Source: Polydactylus sextarius (lineage: Eukaryota; Chordata; Actinopteri; Polynemidae). Taken from it: a DNA stretch of 64,000 nt. The number at the start of each line of letters is the position of its first letter. Within the stretch, counting starts at the first letter, position 1. Shown here in pieces: positions 49,250 to 61,700 of the stretch. The position numbers and the translations under genes were made by a program. The notes below the pieces were generated by a model. The model had not been told where the DNA came from, ran no database searches, and saw nothing but the letters and a program-made list of their open reading frames with translations. Location: positions 17,807,272 through 17,871,271 of the forward strand of contig CM028914.1 of the NCBI GenBank assembly GCA_016801845.1. Direction: 5' to 3'.

Positions 49250-50895
49250 ACAGCGAGTATAATAATTAACCTTCCACCAACTCCAGGTCTCTTAAACCTG
49301 CTGCTCTGCCTCGCTGCCAGTGCTTTGCTGCCATTGCTGCCGTTTACATCCAAAGAAAGAAGAAAAAAACAAAAACCTGCTGCTCTTTCAGCTGCCGTTT
49401 GCCTTCGGCTGCCACCGTCCATGTCATGTCTGATCGGTGTGTTTCTACTCTTCTGTGCTGTGTTTTTTTCCCCTCTGTCTGCTGCCTGTGTGTCACGACA
49501 ACCCGCTGCTCTTCAAACCTTTGGCCTCGTCCGGTGAAAAAACCCAGCGGGTCATGCTTCTAAAGGTGAGTCCAGTTCAAGTGTATCTTATATGAGTTTT
49601 ACACAACGACACACACAATTTAGTTTTTGCAAAAGAATACCTAAAGAAATCCAGTAGCAAAGAGGAAAAAACATTATTTTTCACAGTCTTTTTTTTTTTT
49701 TTTTACTTTAATGATCTGATTTTTTTTTTCTTAATTAAAACTATTGAAGTTCTAGAACAGTGATCGAATCAGACAAACTGTAAATCTACTGATTTTTTAA
49801 TTTAACGCTAATGTTTCTGTCTTCAAAGAAGCAGAAAGTACAGAGATGTGCTCTGATTGGTCTGTTCAACACAACCATACATGGTCTATCAGCTTCTAAT
49901 CATTTAATTGCTTTATTGTTCTGTTTTTCCTGCAGTGTTTTAGTGCGAGGCAAAGTCTACAGTTAATTACTCTGTAAACTGAGCAAGACAAAAAAACAAA
50001 AAGAAAACTAAAACTTTTTTTAAATAAAACAATTAGGTTTAAACTGACAAACTATGAATTCAATCCTTTGGTAATTATGGCGACAAGTGTCAGTTTAAGC
50101 AGGAAATTTGCAGCCTGCAGGTACACAGGTCAGACACACCCATGTACTCACACATTGAAAAGCGCCCTCATGTTGACTGCTACCATAAAATCTGTGTTAT
50201 CTATACAGGCCTTGGCCCTTTGGCCGCGCCGTTGGAAGAGTGTGAGCAATGATGCCGACTCGTCAGGGCAATAAAACTGGGAGGAGGAAATTGCCGGGTC
50301 AAAGTCGCCTATTAGTGGAGACTCCTCACGTACTAAAGCCACTGCCTTCAAGTCCAGATCCTGAGTTAACCTCTGGTCTCGATCCTCTCTGTCTCTCTCT
50401 CTCATCTCAGGTGTGTTTCGTCTTAGTCACGTCTTCGTCTTCGTGATCTCAGGCTTTGGGGAGAAGCTGCGGTTCGTCGTCGGCGATGGGACTTTCTGGT
50501 GTTCGCTGAATGTAACAGCAACTCCATGTGGAAGCTGTGTCTGTTCCAGTGGAGGTGCTGTTACCTGCAGAGAGCCACCGCACACGACGCAAAACTATTT
50601 TTTACAACATTTTTTACTTTTTTTACGACATTTTTAATACTAATGCTAATTAATGAAGTAACGACGGATGGAGCACAAGGTGATGACCTATGAATTGACA
50701 GCCAGTGATTGTAACCTCTGCCTGTCAGTTCTGTAGGCCACTGCTGCGTCTTCCAATCTCACACTTGTGAACATTTACACCAGAAATCTCTGGTTTCTTG
50801 GCGCGGGTGAGTCAAGTCAGCTGTTAATCTGCTTTTCTTTTTTTTTCCCATGAAGTATAATTGTTTTTCTATCTTTGCCAATAAACAATAAAATA
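49250..50895 (+). other. Possible two-exon transcript of unknown function
   Basis: Strong donor TAAAG|gtgagt at 49565, strong acceptor CTCTCTCATCTCAG ending at 50410, and AATAAA words at 50880-50893. Exon 1 has an ATG at 49421 giving a signal-peptide-like start (MSCLIGVFLLFCAVFF then SPLSAAC), ending at TGA 49535-49537. Past that TGA the same frame continues through the junction (phase 1 to phase 1) into an open exon 2 containing CSLNVTATPCGSCVCSSGG, to a stop at about 50637. Alternatives are a non-coding RNA, a 38-residue secreted peptide, or chance. No homologue is recognised. Confidence 0.25.
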
Positions 50896-50899
50896 TCTT

Positions 50900-52783
50900 A
50901 CACCATAAATAAACATGTTACTTTGTGTGTGCGTGTCATTTTATCAAACACAGTGATATTTATAAAACATGATTACTCTACACTAATAGTCAGAGGAAGT
51001 GAAAAGATGATGTGACCTCAGGACAAACATTAACTGTGACCTCATGTTGTAATGAAACGCCAGTGAATCTGAAACGTCTGTGTGTTTACATGAAACTGAA
51101 TGAGGTGAATAATTAGAGAAATATAATAACAACTTATATTTATATATCTAAAGAAAACACATACGGTACGGACTATGTAGGACAGATAAGAGACATCAAG
51201 CTTTCACTTTTGACTTTAGTGCTGTGTTAAATAATTCGGTCAAATGTTCTTTGGACTATTGATATAACTGAGGATAATAAGTTAGAGAGTTAATATTGTT
51301 GCTGCTGTACAGTTCACATGTCAACACTGTGCTGCAGCCAGTGTTGTCTCAGCGTGAACATCATCACTGGACAAGTGGTTGTTGTAGTTATATCTGATAA
51401 ATGTTTCGTAAATCTGTAATGAACAGCAGATGTTGATTTAGACTCAATGACTAATTCAAGCATCATCGCTGTGTCAGGTGAAGTGAACTGAGCAGCCCTC
51501 CACTCTGAATGTGTCCCTCTGTGTTTATTATGGGATGGAGGTGGTGATGACACCCAGTCTGACCATATCCTACATAATGTCATGTAGGATAGATGAACAT
51601 ATTAATGCAACGTTACTGCAAAAACTAAACAAATGAATCTACTTTGGCTACAAATAACCTGTAGAAATGTAAAATATAGATAAATATGGGAAGTTGGGCT
51701 GGATCGGTACTTTTTATTACATTAAGTGTCAGATACAATATGTGTCTGCTGTTTTTATATAATATTTAATATTTTGATATGAAATGTTTACTCTAAAATG
51801 TACAGGACAGAACAGGGTTATGACAGTGACCTGGAATAACGATGGTGAAAATGTTGCCTCTGCTGCGACCTGGTGGTTAATGTCTGAGAAGGAGCAGATG
51901 TCGAGGGTTTATCTATTGATTAGTCAACCAATCAGTCAATGAACCACCTCGTGTATGTAACTGATGAACTGGTTTCTTTCCTTCTAGTCAGTGGACGATG
52001 TGATAAGTTTGATCATTTATAAATTAAAAAAGACAGAAACAACAAAACGAAGTTTTTTTTTTTAACGTTTTCGAGTCAATCTCTAATTGTTTATATTTAC
52101 AAAATATAAACAAAAAGGCTTGACAGTTGTAGAAAAACTGCTCTGATAAATACAGTTTTATTAATTTGTGCCACCTTCAAAATAAGAGTTTCCTATTTAC
52201 TTCAGAAAAGTGAAAACCTCCTTTAATTATATAATTATCATTTAGTTAAATATTCCAAGAATATACCATAGATAATGTAAATAAAACTATACTCACAAAA
52301 ACACAGTAACGCAGCGTAGTAACTATTGGCTATGTTGACTTTTTTTTTTTTTTTTATCTTGTTTGAAAAAAAAAAAAAAGTCGGGTTATTTCCTCGTTTC
52401 TGTCTCTGGATCCACTCTAGTAAAGACATCAGTTTAATATACGAGACATTACAGACATTAAGCGAAGGCGGAAATGGAGGGTAGTGATTTATGTCGTGCT
52501 TATGTACTCTTTGGGAAAAACGCTAGTGCTCTTTAATTTAATAAATACTTTAAGTAAATTATAGTTTAACACAACTGTTACACATACATTTGTCGAGTGT
52601 AGTAATTTCTAATATATTTATCGTTGGAATGATGAATAATTAATGTACCTTTATATTCGGACACATACACAGAGGAGGAGAGAGAAACACTGCTATCTCG
52701 CGGTGAAGAACAGGTGTGCACTTCCCGTGACGCATAGAAACGCGGTAAAAAGCGTATTCCGCTCTGAGACAGAGGACGGCAGC
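50900..52783. other. Intergenic and adss2 upstream region
   Basis: AT-rich, no gene recognised. It holds a small hairpin at 51566-51591 and T/A runs at 52340-52378. The adss2 promoter should lie within the last few hundred bases; no TATA box or other diagnostic motif was identified. Confidence 0.5.
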
Positions 52784-55700
52784 ATGGCATCGGAGAGCAC
52801 CGTGGTGAACACTAACGGTCAACAGACCGTGAACGGGGAACCGGCCGTTAAGCGGTCTCGGGGTAATGGCCACGCGGAGCCACCGCGGGGTAATGGCCAC
52901 GCGGATTCGGCGCTCCGTATGCAGAAGGAGCCTCACAACAAAGTGACCGTTGTGTTGGGGGCGCAGTGGGGCGACGAGGGCAAAGGAAAAGTTGTTGACT
53001 TGCTCGCAATGGATGCGGATATCGTGTGCAGGTGTCAGGTACATAACTATGCCGTCGAATTAACATCACATTTCACATTATCCACACAACACAGCGTCGC
53101 TGTTATTAGCCGACCCGCTAACTGTAGTTCGGTGAAAGTCATGCTGTTAAATTCTATTAGTTCTGACGTCAAAGCTCTGACCTCCCGGATGAGGAAGTGC
53201 TGATGCTAACAGACCGTTAACGTAGCTGTTACAGCTTCCTAACCACAACATGTACACTGGATCAGATAGTGACTTCTGTAAATACTGATAACTGTTCTGT
53301 GTCAATGTGTTATGTTATGTTATGTTATGTTATGTTATGTTATGTTATGTTATGTTATGTTATGTTATGTTATGTAAGTGACCTACCACCCGTTGTTACC
53401 CAGCTGTTTGTCCTCCTCAGTCAACAAAGTGACATTTAATCTAAATGTGTTTGTCTCTGTTTTCACATTGAAACACACTCTGAGGTGCTGGAGTCTGACT
53501 TTGTTCACTGTTTGCAGGGAGGAAACAATGCAGGTCACACTGTGGTGGTGGACTCGGTGGAGTACGACTTCCACCTGCTGCCCAGCGGCGTGCTCAACAA
53601 GAAGGCTATCTCCTTCATTGGTAGGAGACGATGCCTGTGTTTTGTTTTCTCAAAGACCTGCAGTTGGCGGGAAGATGGAGACTACAATAAAACAATAAAA
53701 TGTCTGCATGTGAATGTTATCTGGGCAGACATCAAAGTCAGAGCAGCCTGTTCAGTTATTCGGTCCTTGTGTGTGATCATGGAGGAAGTGTTAGAAATTG
53801 TTAGATACATCAGTAAATGCTAGAAACCAAGACTCAACATTTATTGCAGAGAAGTTGTACAGGGACTGCACATTGTTGCACAAAGATTAAACTAAGGCAA
53901 ATGTCAAATAAAGACAAAACGAACTCCCTAGTGTTGCTACACTGCTCTGGTGTCAAGGGTTTCTTAATTTAGGATTTCTTCTTTCTTGTTAGCTGGGTTT
54001 TTTTCCACTGCAATGAGTCATAAGGAATATTTCTGTGTTGATGCATGAAGCAGTTTCCTGGTATAATTGAGTCTCATTTTGCAGGCAATGGAGTGGTGGT
54101 CCACCTCCCTGGTCTGTTTGAGGAGGCCGAGAAGAACCTGAAAAAAGGCAAAGGTAAAGGTTTTTCAAAATAAGAGAAATGCAGAAGCAGCGTGTCCTCT
54201 GGTCGTGTCAGCATTAGGTCAGTTGGCCTATTTCACAAGTGTAAATTATAAATGAAGACGGCAGCACATCTGTACAGTGGTCGGGGCAGAGATATAAAAC
54301 AAAAAATCTGTACAAATAAAATTTGCAATATATTATCTTCCTGTTTGAAACATCACGTCATAAGTAATAATATAACCCATATATACAAGGTAGAATAGAT
54401 GTGTATTATTGTGTTGTATTGTGAACATGTGATGAGGGATTTATTGTGTTTTGTGCAGGATTACAAGGATGGGAGGAGAGATTAAAGATTTCTGATCGTG
54501 CCCACATTGGTGAGTTGAGCTTTTTTTTTTTTTGACTATTAAGTCATTTATTTATTTATGTCTTATAAATAGCATCTTATTGATGGCCTCCTCTATTTGT
54601 TGTAGTGTTCAACTTCCATCAGGCTGTCGATGGGATCCAGGAACAGCAGCGGCAGCAACAAGAAGGGAAAAAGTAAATCTTCTCAAATGAGCTCAGACAG
54701 TGTCTAAATGTGGATGATATGTATATTTATGATGTGAACTAATTCTCAAGCGAGTATTAGTAACTTCCTGTTGTGTACATAGTTGATGAATTTGTTTTTG
54801 TTTGTTCTCCAGTCTGGGAACAACTAAGAAGGGCATTGGTCCTGCCTACTCCTCCAAAGCTGCTCGCAACGGTCTGAGAGTCTGTGACCTTGTCTCAGAT
54901 TTCAAGGCTTTTGAGGACAAGTGAGTGTTTTTCTTTTTTCTCCTTCTAATTTTTCATTTCCCCCTCACATATTACCTGAATAAGTTGTAAGATGTGATTA
55001 AGTGCCACCACAACTGATGTAACTGCTTTATTGCACTATGCCAAGTTTAAGATTTAAAACTTTGTTGTGCTGTGATTTATTTATTTTCTTGGCGTGCATA
55101 GCATTTAATTTCTTGTCCATTCATTTTTAAGCATTTGTCTCCATGCCAACATGTAATAACACCTTTTAAAATGCCAGTTTGTGGACTGAGTCACAGTTAT
55201 TAGATGTAGTTTTAGCGGATCAGTGCATTGCTTTGATTGTTGAAGATGCAATACATTCTCCTGCCAGCAGGTGGCAACATCTGCCCACAGTAGACATGTG
55301 AAAACTGCTGCCACTCTGCTGTCAGGGAATTATAATAACAGCTTGTCTGTCCTGTTGAACATGTTTTAGACAGACTGATGTAGGTGTGTTTGCATACAGG
55401 AGAGGCTGAGCCTGTGTAAACACACTGTTAATCTCTGTTAATCTTTGTCCTCCCTGCAGGTTCCGTGTGTTGGCTGGACATTTTCAGACCATGTATCCCA
55501 ACCTTAACGTTGACATGGACGGTGAACTGATGCAGCTGAAGGTGAGGACAGGTTATCGCGTAGAACCAGGGCCAATAGATTCACCCATCACACGTGTGGT
55601 TCACAGATCGCATCATCGGGCATTTTCTTAAAACACATTTTGTCAAGTCACAACCAGAAAAGGACTGATGTGAGCGTTAAAACTAACAAGGGCTGAATAA

Positions 55701-58700
55701 CTGAGTGACGGGTTAATTGCTACTGTCTGTTATTAAATTAAGAAATGTTTGATAATTACTGAACATATGATATTAGCGCCATACAGAAGAAGAAAAAATG
55801 AGAATTGAGAATAAAGTTCATCTATCATTATTTTCAATTGTTATCATGACATTTCAACGCTATAACCTTTTTCTTTCTAATGGGTGAAAACTACAGTGTA
55901 TAAACAATGTTCTTGTTCTCAATATTTTAGTTTTTTTTTTTTTTTTTTTTTTTCAAACACATAAAATACAGCAGATTTCAAACGGCACTCGGTCCATGTT
56001 TGGTTCCACTCTGTGAATTAATCAGTGCGACTGTTTACACAGGAATATGCAGAGAAGCTGCGCCCTCTGGTGACTGATGGTGTGTACTTCATGCACAAAG
56101 CTCTGACTGGACCTAGTAAGAAGATCCTGGTCGAAGGAGCCAACGCTGCTCTGCTGGATATCGACTTTGGTGAGCAACAAGAGGTTTGTTAATAAACTAT
56201 TGATGGATGTTTCGATCTTCTCAAGTTAACAAGTTTGCCTCTGTCCAGGGACCTATCCGTTCGTGACATCTTCCAACTGCACCGTGGGTGGAGTGTGCAC
56301 CGGTCTCGGCGTGCCTCCGTCACACGTCGGCCGAGTCTACGGTGTCGTCAAAGCTTACACCACCCGTGTGGGTGTTGGCGCTTTCCCAACAGAGCAGGAT
56401 AATGTGAGTTCAAACATCATTTGAAAAACGTGTTAGACAGAAATTAGAGACAAATATTGGCAAGATGAAAAGTCGTTAAATCCATCACAGCAGTGCTGCA
56501 TGGAAATGAGTAAATCCCTCTTACATGTGATATGTCACTAAACGAGTGTATCCATAATTGTTTTTGTGGTTTAAGTATATTTGCAGTAAATGGTGAATAA
56601 ATGGTTCAATTAGCATAAGTCTCAGTAATGCAGGTTCTTTTACAAACCAAACAGGCCTCAGTGGATCATCAGCGATTGACTCACTGTGGTCAGCTACAGA
56701 TTTGAGGTTAAAGAGGCAGAGTTGTGTGGTCAGACGTGAGTCGGTTCAGATTGCTGGGAAAACCTTTGTGTGAAAGATGCAGGAAAAAATGTCTGCCAGT
56801 GACATGCACTTCTACAAGATGCTTAACCCCTAATCACTCAGGTGGAGCCGCTCTGTGGTTTGACTGTAGACGAGTACACTGGATACACTGAGCAGCTCCC
56901 ACGTGACTGTGTGAAACTGAAGTAGGAAGGTCCACGAAAATGTGGCCAAACTAGGCTGAATCAACATGATATCCATTAAAAACTTGAAACTAAATGTAGG
57001 TTAATTTTTCAAACCAGTGGTTTATAACTCATTCTCTGGAACCCTGTAGATCAGGGAAGCCTTCAGGGGAATTTCTTTAAATTTGGCACAAACATTAATT
57101 TGTTTTCAATGGTCAACTGATTAGATTTTAGAGGTCAAAGAGGAACATTGCTGTGACCTCACATCCGTCACATTATTGTGAACGTTATACATCAGAAATG
57201 CCTGGAGGGACTTTTCATTACAACTGGCTCAAACCTTGACTTGGACTCGGGGCTGAACTGATTAGAGTCAAAGATCAAAGGGCGAGGTCACTGTGACTTC
57301 ACGTCTGTGGAAACCCTGAAGGCATTTTCATCACATCTGGTCAAACAATAGTGTCACCAAATGTGTATTTGGTCATAACTCAAAAATTCATATGCTAGGA
57401 CCAGACTATTACAGAGGTTATTATGTCACTTTTCACATAGAGCAGGTGTAGATGATTTGATGCACAGAGACACAACAATAACCAGTTCAGGGTGAGCTGG
57501 CATCTTCCATCATTTGTATATTCAGAGATTGTAAAGACAGACATGAATGTAAACCGCAACTAATTCCAGTCTTCTCCTCATGTTTTGCTGTGACCTTACA
57601 GTGTGTGCTTCTTTGTATTTTAGGAGATTGGAGATCTGTTACAGTCCAGAGGGAGAGAGTTCGGGGTGACTACGGGCAGGAGGAGGCGCTGTGGTTGGCT
57701 GGACCTGATTTTGGTCAAATATGCCCACATGGTTAATGGCTTCTCTGCGTAAGGAACCATCACATCAGCTTTTGCTCTTACAGAGTAGAAATATACATCA
57801 TCACACCTGCTGCCGTTCAGTGTCATTAGAGTTGATCAAGACTTTTGTCTTTATAGAATTGCTCTGACGAAGCTGGACATTTTGGACACGCTGCCTGAGA
57901 TCAAAGTCGGTGTGGCCTATCAGGTTGATGGAAAACCTCTACCAAGCTTCCCTGGTACGTCACTTTCACCTTGATGTTTCATAGATCTGCTCTTTCTCTG
58001 CTCATTGTGAAACATATCAGATTAACAGTCAAAGATTCACATGGTAAGACTGGCCAGTACATGACTGACGCTTTAATGGATCATAAAAATTAAATTTAGT
58101 TTTAATACAAAAAAAATAAAAGGAGACTTGTTCAGCTAGGGTCACTGACTAGTTTCATAAGATGTCAGATATTTATTTCACACCTGGATATTATGCTGAA
58201 GCCAAAACCTTTTACACTGCCCCAAAAAAACATACAATATAAAATTTTGATTCAAGTAAATACTCACATTTGAGAAGGCAAGGTAAAGTTGTTTATATAG
58301 CACATTTAGAGTTGGAGCAAATGTAATGAGTTCATCTTGTGGAATAAAGTATGAGAAATAGTTAGGTCCTAAATCATTCAGTGGTTTATTCGTAGACGAG
58401 TAATAACACTGTATATGTTCGTCTTTCTCGGACCTTAGGGAAAACTACCATCACAGTAATCCAACCAACCAGAAATAAAAGTCCAGTTCAGTGTTTTTAC
58501 ATCTTTAGACATGAATCCTCATTGACGACTCGATGAAGCCTCAGTTTTCTTTCTTTTGTTTTTGTTTGGTTTGTTTTTGTCAAATTGACGGGAATTTCAG
58601 CCTCATACACTCACTGATTTTGGTCGATGTACAAACACACTGAGTCAGTAGAAGCTGCTTGTTGACGGAGCTATTTATATTTAATATCTGTAATGTTGTG

Positions 58701-61700
58701 TTAAGTAATGTTGTTCAAATGCATAATTCAGCCTTGTGGTAACATATAGAGGTTAAATAGGACAGGCCTGATAATTGAACCCTAAGGTACTCTGTCTCAG
58801 TTTTATTAGCTCACTCACATATGCATTTTCCTATACAAACTAAGAATTTCTGTCTTCTGTGAGCAAGTGTGTCATAATTAAATATCACTTCAGGCGGTGT
58901 CTGGTGTGAATCTTCCTCAGAGTTCCTGCTGTGTTGTGTTGCATCTTAATTTGTTTTAGCCTTGGCAGAGAATGAATGAGTGACACGGGAAGAAAAATAG
59001 GTTATGGATAAACTGACTTGTTAAGTCAAAGGCCATCTGCCTTAAAAAGACGTCTGTGGCCCCAGAAAAAGCTGATATTGTCAATAAAGTGCTCTGAATG
59101 GATGGCACGTGTGTTCAGTGCCAACAATCTGTTAAAATTTCAGCTCGTCCTCTGATCGGTGGTAGGCAGCCTCTGATAAATACCTCAGCATTTAGAGCCC
59201 TCGTTTCTTGGCAGGGTTGATGGTGCTAATTAGCTGCATGTTAGCATGCTGCTGCCCGCTGTTTTGATTCTAAGATAAGGTTGTGTTGATCCCACACAGA
59301 TAAACCTTCATGTAGTGAAGAACAGGAACCACAACAAAGGTTCTGGATGCATCCCTCTCAATGTGCAGCATTCATCTCCAACACATGATACTCACTCTGC
59401 AACACTTCTCCCTCTTCAAGTGCAGACATATTATGGCACAAAAAGAAAAATTGACTTGGTAGCTCAGTCCCTGTTTAAGTACACACACACAAGACAACAG
59501 TTCAACAGGTGAGTCTCTCTGGAGGCAGGTTTGAGGCGGGAGCAGGTGGAGCAGCCTGTACACAGAGTCCCTCAGTTTGCTCAGACAGTCCATCAGGTGA
59601 CACTTCGACATGCTGGTACATCTGGTGATACTGGCACCACAACATAGTCTGCAGAGCTGCTCACACTGTCGTTGTGTGAAACACTCTGAGACCCTCCTGT
59701 ATCATGGCAGACACGCAGGTGATCCTGATGCCTGCGAACCTGCCTACCATCAGACAAATCCACCATAAAAGATACTGGACCTGTCTGGTGGTGAATAACT
59801 CCCGACAGTCAGGGTGGACCAGTGGTTTTAGTTGACATACACACAGTCCCCTGGCAGAAACAGCCTCTCTGTAGCATGTCGGTCCTGTCTCACTTTTTGC
59901 TCGACCTGCAACCTGACGATTCTTGCTCCCAACATCTGGGTGGAGGAGATCCAGGTGAGACTTTGGCCTCCTGCCAAGTAACATCTCTGCTCAGGATAAT
60001 CCTGTAGTTGTGTAAGAGGTGACCCAGTATTGGAATAGGAAACGAGAAAGTTTTTTTTGGGCATCTTTTGATTACTTCGACACTGTGAACATGCCTTCAC
60101 CTTTACTTCTAATGCGCAGTCCATCCCAGGGCACCACACAAATTTCACTTGATCTTGTTCTTGATTTCACCCCAGATTTCCCCCCAGTTTAGGTGAATTT
60201 TCTGTAGCAGGTTATGACCCAGCAGACTGGGTCCCTCCCCCTGGACCACAAGCAGCATGACTGTAGCCTCCTGTCCTTAAAAATTCACATTATCCAGATG
60301 TGCTGTAGATGTGTAGATAATTCACATCTACAGCACCAGCCAGTTGAATGCACTCACCCGTATACGTTCTCAGCCTGATATTAGTCTCTTTGAGTGCAGG
60401 TTCCTCTCCTGAGCTCCAGAACTTGTGGTAGAGGCCTCAACTTCTCACTGAAGCTGAGGCCTTTGTGCTGCACAGACGGGCTCAGCCCGGGTCTGGCTGA
60501 TGACGTAGAGGTTGAACATGTTGAATAACACTGCTCCTCCTCAGACTCCTTATTCTGCAGGTGATGTGTGCTCATCTTGGGCTGTAATTTTCCCCCACTC
60601 CTTTCTTTGTTTATTTTTAGCCCCCCTGCAATTTTTAGCAATTTGGCCTTTTTTTCTGACAGTTATGGCAAACAGCGACCTTAAAACCACAGTCATTTGC
60701 AAAGTGTGTCATTTGCAGCGATAACACTCCACTGACTTTAATGGCTGACTTTAATGGCTGACTTTAATGGTGATGAACAGCGCTTGACTGCACAACTCTG
60801 TTAACTTTTTGAACATCTTTAGTGTTGCTTGCTGCAGTTTCTAATGCTTGGGTGATCTCTTTTTTTTAAAAGTTAGCTCGGCTTCTCCCAACAACGGGTG
60901 CTGTACGTCATCGTCCCCCCACAGACTAACCTGTCGCACATCATGTCCTCCAGTACCACTCCAGTGCTCAGATAACTGACTCAGTTCAGCCACAAAGCAG
61001 CCAACGTGACTCCAGGCTTGTGTGAATGAGTGTGTAATTAGGGTGTGGTGATTCTGCACCAACGTTACCAGTTCTTTGAAGCCACTGTCTGAGAGCAGTT
61101 TGCAAGGGGTGCTGTGCAGTTTGCGTAGCAACCTGCATATGCTGCAGAGAATCGACCGTTGCTTTCTCTCATCTGTGATGTTGCTCATGAAAAGTGCTCA
61201 AGCCTCCTGACATACTCCACCCAGTCGCTGTCCTTCTCAACGAACTCGCTGAGCGAACCGACGGTAGCCATGACAACTCATGAACAGCGCGGCAACTTCT
61301 TCTTTGCCTTAACGTGGTAACTTCGCTGCCACAATTCTCGGGTTTAATCCTCGTCACCAGTGTAGTAATACGAGTGGTGTCTGATGCACAATAAAACACG
61401 TATTCTTGAAAATAGTCAACGCTCCTTTACTGAACTTCTCAGCTTAACCTGGTGTCATCACAGCACACGTAAAAACAAAAGGTGTACCCTTATTTTTACC
61501 AGGCCTAGGAACAGCGAAGAGATAGTTACAGTACAAATTAATTCATTCCCTTTTAGACAATGACCAGATATTGTTACCAACAGATGAAATCCATGCATTT
61601 GCATGGAATTACTTTGTACCATCCCTCCTCCTATTCTGTCTATTGGTTTGTCTTTAATAAATGATCTGTACACTTACAAAGTTCTCAACGCCTCGTTTTA

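Noticed and set aside
50640..50760. Stem-loop tested as a SECIS element for the TGA at 49535
   Set aside because: A 7-bp stem forms, but the apical AA is too far from the ATGA core and there is no matching 3' GA, so selenocysteine insertion is unsupported.
52640..53044. 134-codon minus-strand ORF
   Set aside because: Antisense shadow of adss2 exon 1.
59450..59485. tRNA A-box-like word (TGGTAGCTCAGT)
   Set aside because: No B box or cloverleaf follows; probably chance.
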